64,000 nt of DNA from Thereva unica (lineage: Eukaryota; Arthropoda; Insecta; Diptera; Therevidae), in the NCBI GenBank assembly GCA_949987705.1, contig OX465281.1:240519143-240583142 (forward strand), read 5' to 3'. Below, in pieces: positions 31,080 through 42,435 of the stretch. A model generated the notes under the pieces. It was not told the DNA's origin, did not search any database, and worked only from the letters and a program-made list of their open reading frames with translations. Made by a program: the position numbers and the translations under genes. Numbering within the stretch: the first letter of the stretch is position 1; every line of letters starts with the position of its first letter.

Positions 31080-32190
31080 GATCGAGACTATAATACTGGC
31101 TTATAAGGTATCCTGCTCAGTAAGGCGGAGCGAAAATCCTTTCCGCCGTGGTGGAATGAAAATTTCTCGAAACTCAGTAAGTTAGCAAGAGATCTGCAAT
31201 AGTTGTTACAAACAGTGACTTTGGCAGCCTTACAAAGGTGGTTCTGTGGATCCACAGCTGCAGTATGCCCAATTCTCACGTATGGTGGCCAGGGCCAAGT
31301 GTGACGTCGATTTTCTCTTATAGTATTTGACATTTCGATCGCCAGATTAAGTTTGGCCATATAAAACCATCAAATTGTGTGATATTACTTGTCGCTGGAG
31401 ACTTTCCTCAATCTTATACCGCTCTACCGCTGGTAGAGAGATCCGCAATAAACGCGGCACTGCGGCTAAAAGTGATTCTGGAAGCGGAATGTTATCAGAG
31501 TGCATGACCTTTAAAATCTCAAAATTTGAACAGCCGTCTGTGCACATACAAGGCAGGTTAACCTGGGCTTTTCCTTAAGTAACGCCGGGTCGACTAAATC
31601 TAGACACTGACGACTCCAAAACAGAGACAGGTTTGCGCGTCGGAATCTGAAGAAAAAGCCCCAGATTCAGTAGAGCGATTAACCTCGACACCCTAGAAAC
31701 TGTCTATCAAGCAAAGGTGTTCGCCATACTGACATACACTCATAAGAACTTTAGGAGGCCCTACCAAAAGAAACGGATTTTTATCTCCTCAGCACCCATC
31801 AGCTTGCTGTAAAGGGCCCTAGCCGATCAGACTTTGATGAAACATACTGAACACTGGAGGTCGGTGCCTGGACTGGCCAGCTCTAAGCGGTTCCCTCCTG
31901 GGTCGACTTCTTACACGGCCAAAGAATTGTAGGAATGATGTCAAGACACTTGTCGGCACTGCGCCCTAATTTCCAATTATGGAGAATAGGGAAGGCGGAG
32001 AACCTTACCTGCAGGCTTTGCCTCGAAGAGGATGAGTGTGCTCTCCACGTTCGCCGTAAATGCCCAGCAATAGCGAGAATCAGGGTTTCTTTATTCGAGG
32101 AGTCTCTACTCGAGCATTCAACTCTAAGCAACATGCTTGTTCAAGCGGTCTGCCCTAAAAATATAAAGTATAGGGGTATAGTACAATAAG
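31080..32190 (+). mobile_element. Degraded R1/I-like LINE 3' region (RNase H and Cys/His tail)
   Basis: TDDSKTETGLRVG near 31603 is the first-Asp strand of an RNase H domain. At 31935-32189 the frame reads MSRHLSALRPNFQLW, then LTCRLCLEEDECALHVRRKC and PAIARIRVSLF, the CxxC...H....C cluster that ends many R1/jockey-group proteins. Numerous stops separate the pieces. Confidence 0.6.
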
Positions 32191-32389
32191 CCAAATGACT
32201 GGCCGCAGTACCTTTGGACCCAGTACCTCACACAAGAAAGAAAGAAAAGAAGATATTACTCCATGCATATATGCCGAGCTTCTTAATGAACGTCAAACTT
32301 CTTTATCGACACGTAAAGAAACGATGAGGTTGTTCGATATCGTGTTCCCAAATGAGAATACAGATTCGATACGCAAAAAGCAGCTCTCT

Positions 32390-32650
32390 TTCAGGCATCC
32401 TGCCTAAAATTGGCCAGCCGCGTGTTTCGGGAGCTTACGCTGCAGAAACTTTATCGTAGCGGCTGCGGTGTGGCAAGGTGCGCTGACTTGTCATCTGTGT
32501 TTACGAACTCGTTGCATCGTTGGAAAGCATACGTATGCATTTACGAAGAGGCCCATATTCTTTGCGAATGTCCTGCTCTGGTCTGGCTTAGAAGGATGTT
32601 TATCTGAGAGTTTATGAGCGTTTGGCAGTTCAATCAAGGTAGCACCCCAC
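32390..32650 (+). mobile_element. LINE C-terminal Cys/His fragment
   Basis: Frame 32410-32607 ends EEAHILCECPALVWLRRMFI, nearly the same as STHILCEYPALTWLRIRTFI at 62.2 kb (LINE-F). The upstream part is degenerate. Confidence 0.6.
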
Positions 32651-32654
32651 TCAA

Positions 32655-33000
32655 TACCTGTCCAACCCACTTCATAGCTTCACCGATGGCGGTACTCAGT
32701 GTTATTCCTTCGTACATGATCGTTTTCGTGATTGTTTTCATGATCAAGAACCTGTGCTGAATTCATTCGAAAGGGACATCGAAGTTATTCTTGATCATGG
32801 TGCAGCCGCAATCATGGTGTTGAACTCATCACTTATACATCGGAGTACTGCTTTATTTCTAATAAAATTTACACTAATTTGCTTTGCGTCTCAGTTGACG
32901 GTGTAGAACTAGCGGTTGACTCATCTGTTGACATCATAGGCATAACATTTAATGAAGATCAGCGACGTTTATCGTTTACTTTCTCACTGTGATCCTTACG
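32655..33000 (+). mobile_element. LINE-A fragment
   Basis: Broken frames resemble the post-catalytic palm segment of LINE-A (FADHGTQCYSF, then SFERDIEVILDHG), corresponding to NKDIELILDWG in the 38.0-kb copy. Short and inactive. Confidence 0.5.
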
Positions 33001-33004
33001 GACG

Positions 33005-33430
33005 CCTGCGATCAGGCTTAGGAGTCACCCTTTGTACTACTAGTCGGTCATGTCTTTCAAGTCATAGTGCAATGTCTAGTCTAGTAGTAAGCTTAATTTA
33101 AAGAATAGAAGAAAAAGGGTAGGTTAGCGGTCTGGGGAATGCATGAGTAGATGCCGATGAATCTTGCGTTTGAACCCTTAGATGTTATATGTGGTCGGAA
33201 ACATCGACTGCGGAAGACAGTTCAACAATCGAGTTGTGCTCTTTAAAAACGAACCTCTAAACGGTAACTGTGCGAAAACGAGGGCTGCAATAAGTGGGGT
33301 TGACTCGAGTTGGCCAATCTTGTGTTGCGGGAAAAAAGTTGGCGTTGCAGGAGAAGGTCGCCAGTAATCTTTTGGGTCTAAGCCCATACTGCCTGTTGTG
33401 CAAGAATTAGCTGGATTCAAGATAGTTCAT
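33005..33430 (-). mobile_element. LINE-A 3' fragment, inverted
   Basis: The minus-strand sequence carries the LINE-A 3' UTR and C-terminal STTRLLNCLPQSMFPTTYNI, matching TTRLWNSLPQSVFPSSYNI at 0.9 kb. It lies next to a plus-strand LINE-A fragment, giving a tail-to-tail pair. Confidence 0.7.
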
Positions 33431-34280
33431 TGGCATTCTAATTCGTCCATGATTTTGAAGAGAACAGAATTATCAGGACCATCTACGTTTTATCTTCTGC
33501 GAGTGGTAGCTTTGTATTCTCTAGTCAGTCCTATATTTACCTATTAACTTGTTTCTTCTTCTTAAAGGGCGCTGCAGTACTTGTAGAGGACTAGGAACTC
33601 ATGAAGTCTCTCCTTCCAACCGCCTCTGGGCCTGCGCGAGAACTAGCGCCTCATCTATCCAGCCCTTTCTTCGTTCGTTTTAAGGCACAAATGGTTAGAA
33701 TTTATTTCGTTCTGGCTACAATGTTAGCTTGTATGCAGCAACAGAGGACTAATTTCGCTGGATTCTTACTTAGGCTAGTCAATACATAACAGCAACTAAA
33801 ATATATAGAATTTCTGTTAAGATTTTTTTTAAAAGTAATAACAAATGAAAAAATTACAAAGTAAATTTATTAAGTTAACAGTGAGATTGTTTTTTTTATT
33901 AATTATTATTCTTGGTTTTAATTCAATATTAAGTCGAGTGTTACAAAATGAGAAAATTCACTTAAAAACGAATGGTATAAATGCTGTAAAGTATCTAACA
34001 GTCCTTAACACTTAAATCTACTAAAATAAAATACATAAAATAAAAGTACTAGAATTGAGAAATGTGCATTTCTCTAGTTACATAAGTACAACAAATTATC
34101 TCAAATGCAATCGAGACAGATTCGCGCTAGTTGAATCAATCAATCATCACTATATTTCTATATATCTCGTCTCGTCTCTCTGAATATCTCAAATGCTTTA
34201 TGTATAAGTCTACTTTAAATACTGCATAAATAGGAATGTAAGTAGTGCGCCAAGACGTATCTGGCCAGTTTGGGTTTGAC
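33431..34280. other. 3' flank of the Myb/SANT-like gene
   Basis: AT-rich sequence, probably including the 3' UTR of the minus-strand gene at 34281-35526. No other gene or repeat is recognised. Confidence 0.4.
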
Positions 34281-35526
34281 TTAGCTCATCCTTCTATTGG
34301 CCAGGTCATGTAACTTCTGCAAGGCAATTGTCTTATTGATCTCTACAATGTCACGATTATATTTAGCCGTTTGGAGTTGAACCTCTAGGATCTGCATACG
34401 GAGCATATGTTCTTTGGCTTGCATTTCCATAAAAGCTTTGATATCGGTATTTGGTGCTTCTAAGCATTGTTTCTTTGCTGGCGGCTCACCAATAGGACTT
34501 TGTGGCGGAAATTGATTTCTAAAGGCATTTAAGGTTTCTAATGTTGCTGCTATATTATTAATTGTGAATGATGGTGTTATATGTATTGGATCAGGCATAA
34601 AATTATTTTGTCCATGATTATCATGGCTTTCATGTGGACTAGAGAGTCTTTCGGCTGATGTTGCACCTTCATTATCACTTTCTGATTCTTCTTTAATTGT
34701 TACATCACACAAATTTTGTGCTGGTTTTATTCTGTATAAGAAAAAATATAAATATACATTCTGTAGAATTTAAATATGACTTTGTACAAACCCTTCATTA
34801 ACATTTTCTTCATTTTCAGTTTGTTCATTCTCTTCAAAACCTTCTTCTAAAGCTAAAGGAACTTTGGAATAGTCTACTCCGTCTAATGCTTCGTTCTTGC
34901 AAGCTCTTTTAGCTTCTTGCATGAATTCCCAAATTTCAAATGTGAATGGCGATGGACGTTTCCTATCTGCTATTTCTTGGCCATATCGTGCTACTCTATT
35001 ATTATAGTCCATTATTTCATTTCTAGTGCAGGCTGTAACAAAAATCATCCCCAATATTACTTGTTAGTTAGTAAGACCCAACTATCTTGTAAAAGACCAA
35101 CCTTTCATTCTTCTCCATTGCTCCTTAAGACGATTACAAGTTCTATCAGTACCGAAAGCTGCTGAAAATCTTTGGTGTATTATCTTCCAGGCTTTATTTT
35201 TTATAGCTGTTAATCCAGCGTCTAGTCGCTTATTTTCTATAATACGCATGTCCTTTCGACATAAGTCTAGCAAGAATTTCTTTTCTTGATGTGCCCAATT
35301 TTGGGTTCTCTCTCGCTTTTTATACATGTTCATCACTGGAGTCATGTATTGCTGCATGTCTGAAACAAAAAATGGACATTTTAAATCTCTAGAAAAATAT
35401 TAGATGCCAAACATTGCACCTACCTATTTTTTTGTCATAGCCCTCCATTTGTGCGCTATTTTGCAGACTTGCAGCGATCTTTAAGAATGCATCCAGATCC
35501 GGCGCTGGTGGATTGTGTTTGTTAAC
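34281..35526 (-). CDS. Myb/SANT-like DNA-binding domain protein
   Basis: Minus-strand exons 35526-35424, 35359-35102, 35032-34792 and 34731-34281 join with GT..AG introns of 64-69 bases and consistent phases, giving 350 codons from the exon edge to TAA at 34283-34281. The 5' end is open: the first listed exon starts at an acceptor (CTCCAG) with VNKHNPPAPDLDAFL. An internal ATG at 35448 (MEGYDKKIDMQQYM, good context ACAAATGG) could also start a 324-aa protein. From about residue 60 of the long form, NWAHQEKKFLLDLCRKDMRI, NKAWKIIHQRFSAAFG and CNRLKEQWRRMK form a trihelical Myb/SANT-like DNA-binding domain of the type found in insect regulators and FSBP-like proteins (family knowledge). Acidic and Ser-rich segments follow (EENEQTENEENVNEG, KEESESDNEGATSAE). 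A C-terminal helix, EMQAKEHMLRMQILEVQLQT, is a likely coiled coil for self-association. Role inferred: nuclear sequence-specific regulator. It may instead be transposon-derived. Confidence 0.78.
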
Positions 35527-36069
35527 CTGGAGGAAGATTTTATTTTAATAACAAGGAAAACTTTTAGTTAGAGCTATTAGTTAATTAAATTATTGATTAA
35601 TTGAAAATATGTTGTCATTTCTGTTCCTTGTTACTGCTACGATTGTAACAAAATATGTACTACATAATTCAATGAAACAATAGATAGTGCGATTTAAAGT
35701 TAAGTAGTTTTTACTGTACTGCTTCCCTTGAAGCAAATACATACCAAGGTTTAAATTAAGAATGTTTGTTTGGTTTTGCGTAGTTTCAGTTGAGTACTTA
35801 TTTCGTTGCAGTTTTGGTATCAAGAGAACAAGATATTTTAGCCGAAAAATCCTAACCTACCCCATCTAGACCCGAAAGTAATATTTTGTACGTTACAATT
35901 CTAAACACTAGCTTGAGCTAATTTTTAATCTGTAACTATTGGGTATGGGAATGAACGCGGAAAGTTTATGCGAGCTACTGTAGACGTCATGGAAAATAGC
36001 GCCTGTGTGGTAGAACAAGGACGTAGGCAGTAAGGCTGCTAGGCAGTACCAAAACGGTCTACTGGCGGT
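35527..36069. other. 5' region of the Myb/SANT-like gene
   Basis: Presumably holds the first intron, any first exon and the promoter of the minus-strand gene. A minus-strand open frame at 35823-35590 has a GTATGT donor-like site after ...NILNLNL, but its phase (1) does not fit the exon ending at 35526, so I do not assign it. Confidence 0.35.
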
Positions 36070-37000
36070 CTCCTTGTATGTTTAACCCAGCATTTGATAG
36101 CAGTCAACGCATTGGTGAGTCTGGTCTGATTGCTCTTGATATCTCAAAGGCTTTTGACATAGTATGGCACCCTGCTCTGTTGACTAAACTCCAAACTATT
36201 GGTATAAACTTATTTCTAAGGAACTGGATTAATAGACTCCTTTCTGGCCGTTCAGTTAAGATAGTATTGGACGGTTTCGAATCAAACCTCATGCCATTTC
36301 GGCTGAAGTTCCCCAGGGGTAAATTCTATCACTCGCACGTTTCTTAATCTTCATTAATGATCTCAATACCCTTAAACCCACTTCACTGCTTCGCTGATCA
36401 CGGTACTATGAGAGTCTCTTACGCCTTCGACAATATAAGAAAGCACGTGACAGGCCTTGTCTTCACTATCGTGAACTGATATCCATTTCGATCAACCGGA
36501 ATATTGAATCGATTCTTGATTGGGGCCGCATGATTCGTGTGGAATTTAGTGCCATCAAAGCGAAATACTGTCTCTTCTCATATCACCGACCTTCCTTTTA
36601 TTTCAATCGGTAAAGATAAACTAACGGCTGAGTCAACTCTGAACATCCGAGCGGTAACTTTAACGGAGGATCTGCGATGGAATGGTCACATATTCCAAAT
36701 CACCAAACGAGCTTCTCAATGCCTTGGTTTTCACAAGATTTGCAAGTTCTTACTCCAGCCAGCCGTCCTGGCTACAATCTACCAATCCTACATTCGGCCC
36801 CGCCTTGAATACAACTCGTATATCTAGGAAGGCGTCTCAAAAACCATCTTGGCTTGCCTCGACAAGGTGCGAAATCGTGCCCTCAAACTCATTGGTGACG
36901 GCACCTTTCGAGGCTCTATAGATCGTTTAAGCCACCGTAGGAATGTAGCAGTCCCCCCAATCCTTTTATCGACTGTTCCCACACTACCACACTAAGAAGA
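36070..37000 (+). mobile_element. LINE-A fragment: polymerase fingers to C-terminus
   Basis: Frame 36078-36347 has GESGLIALDISKAFDIVWHP, the first catalytic Asp region, then LLTKLQTIGI and INRLLSGRSVKIVLDGFES. The next boxes are frame-shifted, and the C-terminal RPRLEYNSYI and KVRNRALKLIGDG-like segments run to about 36960. This is the longest LINE-A copy in the window but has at least four breaks. Confidence 0.8.
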
Positions 37001-37489
37001 TCAGAGGACTGGTGTTTCAGCCTCGGACGCCCTTCGTATAAGATCCTGTTTAAGGCAAAAATGACGCTTTACCAGTTTAGGGGGTTGTAATGACTAAGAT
37101 AGGGTATCCCATCACAAAATTTCCGACGAAAACCCAATATGGGCCTGTTCCTGGATGACGTCAGCGGGAGTAAGGAGCTCGCGAAGGCAATTATAAGGAT
37201 TCCAAAAATGGGTGGCTTTGCAAACGAATTCATAATTGATGGAATGCAGCGCTGGAATCTTCTATGAGGATTTTAACCAAGCTTGCTACTTGAGTTATGT
37301 GAATTGCAGCTGCCGAAATTTCTCGCGCTGGATTATATAAATGAAAGTCAGGCGCAGGGGAAAACATTCTCATAGTACTGTGCAGTCAAGCACTGACTAG
37401 ACGTATGAATCAGACGGAGATGAATGCAACATCGTCCAATAACTAAACAAGTATTTTTTTATGTGATAGTCAAGCTCAGGTGTCAACCT
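37001..37489. other. Spacer between two LINE-A copies
   Basis: No gene, repeat or transposon protein is recognised. Confidence 0.35.
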
Positions 37490-38290
37490 CTATACTTCCA
37501 GTTCGTCATATCGTACAAGTCATGGTGCAATGTCTGGTAGTAATCTTAGCTTGAAGGACGGAGAGAGGGATAGGATAGGTTATGGATAGTCAGGGAAGTG
37601 TTGAGGGTGGAGGAGATGGCGATACACCTTGCGTTTGAACTCTTGGGTGTTGTATGAGTTCGGGAATGTTGACTGTGGAAGGTTGTTCTTGTTATAAAGG
37701 AATTTCTAAATTGAAGTGTGCGCGAGGATGACGGCTGTAACCTGTAAGGGTGAGCTGAGTAGACAGATCTTGTGTTGCGGAAAAAATGTTGCCGTGGAGG
37801 TTTCTACGGTAGGTTAATGAGTCAATCGAAGAGAAAATGGCGCTAGCACCAATAAGTTTGAGAGCGCGGTTTTGCACCTTGTCTTGACGGTTGGTTTAAG
37901 TTTTATTCCAAATGCGACAATACTTCAATGCATTAAATTCGACACGGTTCTTGAGGCCCCAATCAAGAATTAGTTCGATATCCTTGTTGATTGAATTGGA
38001 CATGAGTTCACGATAGAATTGAGCCCTAGGGAACACTTGCAGACAGTATGTGGAGGCTGGATTCAACGCAATCCGGCCAGAATGGAAGCTCTTAATCCAG
38101 TTCTTTAGAACAGAGTTAATACCAATAGTTTGGATTTTAGCCAACAGAGCGGGATGCCTTACTTTGTCAAAAGTCTTGTAGATATCGAAAGTAACCGGGC
38201 CAAATTCACCAAATCGGTGTATAGTTTGGTTGAGGTACTCTGGTAGGCAAACAAGGAGGTCGGCAGTGGATTTAATCCACGGTCTCCACT
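37490..38290 (-). mobile_element. LINE-A fragment, inverted
   Basis: Minus-strand reading gives FDIYKTFDKVRHPALLAKIQ, then INSVLKNWIKSFHSGRIALN, NKDIELILDWGLKNRVEFNA, MQNRALKLIGASAIFSSID and the LINE-A 3' UTR. An internal deletion removes the YADD box. With the copy at 36070-37000 it forms an inverted pair about 0.5 kb apart. Confidence 0.8.
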
Positions 38291-40620
38291 AGAAATTTTT
38301 ACTGTTAAGTCAGCTGTTATGTCTAAGGTTGTGTCTCCAGTGGATTTTTTCGGTCCAAAGTCTTACTCCTTTTTCGTCCAATATTTGGTTGCATTTAAGA
38401 TATTCCATAAGCTTTCTATTTACTATTGGCTATATAATTTTGGAAAGAATAGAAGTGATTGCTATTGGGCGGAAGCTAGCGTGGTCACTAGGGCCACCTT
38501 TTTTCGGTATAGGTTGAATATGAGCCGGTTTCCAAGAGTCTGGATAAACTCCGAAAACTTTTAAATCTTATTGTTAAAGGACCACCTTTTTGATTTGGCC
38601 AGGAGATTCCAGATAAAATGCTAGTTTACACAATCCTACAACCCCTAGAGCTGTATCAATAGAACATATTCAAAAAGTATGGCGTAATATTCTTGAAATA
38701 GCAGAATATATTTAAATTTTTGGAGTCAACATTCTACCAACTGAATAACAGCTATAAGTGCATCAATTTAAATTCTATACACAACAAACCAATGAAGATA
38801 CCGACAAGTTCACGTCATCGCAACATTCTAATGACACTAAATGAAGATCTAAGCCGATGTCGAATTTTAATGTCCAAAAAGAATATGTAAAATAAGTTTA
38901 AATTAGAGCTCATAGTTCAAATTTTAACCATTATAATTAGAGGGTGTCATAGTTGAAATTTGGAATATTTAAAGTGCAGCTAATTTGTGACGTAAATGAG
39001 TGTTATTTGGGATGCAGGGGTTTCCTGTTGTCTACTTTCGAGGGATGTACACTTAGATTGTAACGAACAACTCGAGGGAGATTCTACATTGGTCTACATT
39101 GGTCAAGGTAATTATAGGTTTCATATTACCGATTACGGAGATGGCGTCCAGAGTTGGGTGAATTAAACTAATTCTGCGATTGATGCTAATTAGGCTATTA
39201 TGGTGCGCTTTTGAGCTAATGACGACTTTTTCTTTTAGCTTTCTTTCAAGCAGTAGCTATTTTGTATTGAAGAACAGAACTCCCATGCTGGGATTTCTTA
39301 ATGATGGTCGGATTTATTTTAACAAGAGTTTGCCTCAAAAAGAAATGCGATTTGGTTATTTATTTATTTTGCCACTTTGCTTGTGTTTTTACTTGGAATT
39401 ATTTTTAATTAGATTTACTTTCTTTAAATCCTTTTTCATTAGGAATTTTCACAGAAATTTTAACTTTAAGATTTTTCATAACTCATTAGGAATTTTCTGG
39501 ATTGATTACAAACTTTACTATTCCAGAAGCGTTATCAATCAATTATAATTTCAATGAAGTAACGAATTCTGCAGATAGTCAGATAGTGTGGATATGGTAA
39601 ACATTATTCCTGAAGAGTTTTACTTTAACACTATCTAAACAAATACGGTTGTGTTTAGAAGAGTTGTGTGTGAGTTAGGTAACACGCTTTTCACCAATTT
39701 ACTAAAACTATTTGGACTTTGAATTAAGATCTTTAATCGAGAATATCTTTTAAAATAATATGGCCTAATGGTAAAGTCTAATTGGGTACATTGTTCGAGT
39801 GTGGTTCGGAAAGTAACTCCCGTTGATGTGCATCTTAAAGTAGTTGAGCACTGAGGAGCACCATCGTTTCTACATCTGTGCGTTCGGTCTGGGAATCAGT
39901 ATGCTACAATTGTGAAAGTGGTATCATATCATTGGCGCACGTGTGTTCATAATAACACCATTAAAAGAGTACAGCAATTCAAAATCCGGCTAAATTAATA
40001 ACATATACAAGCGGTAATCTTTCCTGCTTCTGCTTCAAGGTTTTAAACAAATGAATACATAGAAATAAATGTCTTTTAAACTCTAGCATTCGACAGTTTT
40101 AGCTTTTAAAATAAACGCTCGTGCACTTTTCTTTATAAAAGGTTTCACAGTTCTATTTTACGTGGAAGACTAGATTTTAGATGATTAATCATGGTTCTGT
40201 TCTAGAGTGATGTCTGATAATATGCTGCAGTGGAAGCAAAGTAGAGAAAGAAGAATAAAACATGCCAGACAATTTTCGTAAGAGATCCTCCATCCAATAC
40301 CACTTCGACTTGGCTTTTTTATCGATCGAACCAAACTTACAAAATTGGAGGGTCAATATCGAAGAGAGCCCTGCATATATTTTTAAGCCAGTAATCAATA
40401 GATAAGATTTGAGGTCAGTGCGCTGCCGTTGTACAGCAGTGCTAAGACTAGTGCTATCGTGGTGAACCTTGCAAAAGAATGAAGCAAATTCAGACTAGGC
40501 TAAGTCTAAAGATTGGCATGCCTCGGAGTAACGACGGATTTGTGTACAATCGTCACTAAAGCAATGAACTTAATTCTCCTGATCTACGAATCGGGTAGAC
40601 CCCGCGCCATAAAATAAGAG
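38291..40620. other. Long AT-rich segment without recognised features
   Basis: Open frames such as 39180-39548 (plus) are Phe/Leu-rich translations of T-rich DNA and carry no domain. No transposon termini, RNA genes or splice-supported exons were found. Confidence 0.4.
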
Positions 40621-41460
40621 AAATTTTCTAAGGTTACAAGAAGCGAGTCGTAGGGAAATAGCAATTCTCTATCGCTATCACGGGACATCTGAGTTTATGA
40701 CAGCGAAATCCAACTTTAACAAACTTTTCGATGTCCAGATTCTGACTGGAGACATATGGGAGGACTTTTGGCCTAAGAAGAAGTATGGCATAGTTTATAT
40801 AAACAGATCGTTCTACGCCAAACTACCAGGCGGAATCGCTGACAATCTTCAAAAAGACGAACCCAAGATTAGGAAACCAGAATAATCCTGTTATAGGATA
40901 GCCCTGCTGCTATGAAGGAATAAGACGATTAAAATTTGCCAAAGTAGATCTCTTCTTTGGAAAAGAAGTGCAGGATTAATCTTCGTTGGGCCACAGGAGC
41001 ATCGAGGGTAGCGAGAAAGAGAATGAATCAGATATACTAGAAGCAATTCTTGTAAACATGTTAGTGAATCCACAAAAGCCGTACATCCCAAAGAGAGATA
41101 TCACCATGCATTTCCTGTCAATAGCTGTTGTGTTTAATATCATGTGCCAAGACTAGATACGACCGCCTATTGATGCCATCACTGATGCACTTGCCAATTT
41201 ATGGAAAATGCAGACAAATTCAGAAAACCTTATAGCACCCACTACTGCAGCTGTTGCGGAAGAACAATATAGAGAGGCAGCCGAACATTTTCTTTTGGGT
41301 TGTCGAGCACTGGGAAGGATCAGATACTGTGCAGTATTTGGAAAATATTTCTTACAGGACTTAGAAGAGGTTTCGAAGCTTAGAGCAGGAGATATGTGAT
41401 CCGGTAAACGAATATAACGATTGGATCTTAATGCACTCCAAGCATACTTTCATATAGTTA
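40621..41460 (+). mobile_element. Possible LINE C-terminal remnant
   Basis: At 41208-41399 the frame reads EQYREAAEHFLLGCRALGRI, then YCAVFGKYFLQDLEEVSKLR. This resembles the H....C..L tail after RNase H in I/R1-group LINEs. The open frame 40697-40885 (FDVQILTGDIWEDFWPKKKY) upstream may be part of the same relic but has no recognisable motif. Confidence 0.4.
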
Positions 41461-41810
41461 CGTAAAGGTTTGCACGATTACAGTTAATAAAAGGTGCCCT
41501 TTCAGTGGCAATTGTGTTCAGTGTTTTCAGCATAGTTGTCGGTTCTACATATCTACCCTACTTTTATAGAAGTAAAGAATGCAATACAAAAATCCTGGAT
41601 CGCTCAAAACGGATGGTGTAATGAAACAGTAAAACGAAACAAACTAGACAGAATAGAAAATTGCCGGTGATTTCCTGCAGAGTGGAGTTCAGAGCAGACA
41701 GTCGAACAGTAGATTCTTTTGCTGATGACTAGACGGGTATCTTTAGATAGTTGATCTGAGGATACTACTTATGCCCGCTCTATACTTTTTGGCCGTTCGC
41801 TATCCAGTCT

Positions 41811-41956
41811 CATGCCACTCTCGGTCCAGTCAAATATTTTTACAGGAAAAGCAATCGGCAATCACATTTTCGAGTGTTACTGGCGCGGATCTCGCAGTGT
41901 GAATATGCCGATTGCTTTTCCTATAAAAATATTTGACGGTACCAAGACTGGCATGG
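41811..41956. repeat. 146-bp hairpin element
   Basis: The left arm (CATGCCACTCTCGG, TCAAATATTTTTACAGG, AAAAGCAATCGGCA) pairs with the right arm on the other strand (CATGCCAGTCTTGG, TCAAATATTTTTATAGG, AAAAGCAATCGGCA), separated by only about 30 bases. A long near-perfect stem of this kind is typical of MITEs. Confidence 0.75.
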
Positions 41957-42435
41957 GAGTGGACCGGGAATGGCCTGATAATGTGGAGCTGCCCTTAACT
42001 AGATAAACGTGACAAAACCGTTAAAGAAAGGAAAGGAGAGCGGATCCGGTGGTAAACCGACAAACCTAGAAAACTATCGTTGAGAGACAATGTTACCAAA
42101 AGAAAGTTGATCGTATAGTAATTTATTTTACGAGATACGTACCAGGGAACGCCAGTATTACCATAGGAGAGTTGATCGTATGGTAATTGCTGGGAGCGGA
42201 CGCATCATGGTAACCACTGGGGCATATCGGCGATAAGTGTGGCAGCACAACTGGGTTTTCGTGCAGTTCGTTCCATCAAAAACATAGTATACAGCTATAG
42301 TTTGGCCAAGATTCTGTCGATCTCTATTGGTCATCACGCTCAGGAACTATTTATCTCATGGAACTATTTGCAGCAAATTTTAATAAAGGGCTTGAATTTG
42401 GATGTTTGCAAGGTTCCAATTGACTCAGGAACTGA
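41957..42435. other. Spacer with a repeated motif
   Basis: AGTTGATCGTAT(A/G)GTAATT occurs at about 42102 and 42170 in the same orientation. No gene is recognised. Confidence 0.35.

Noticed and set aside
35590..35823. First coding exon of the Myb/SANT-like gene
   Set aside because: Its donor-like GTATGT gives phase 1, but the next exon requires phase 0; joining them would cause an immediate stop.
39180..39548. 122-codon Phe/Leu-rich frame as a membrane protein
   Set aside because: Translation of T-rich DNA with no orthologue-like features or splice support.
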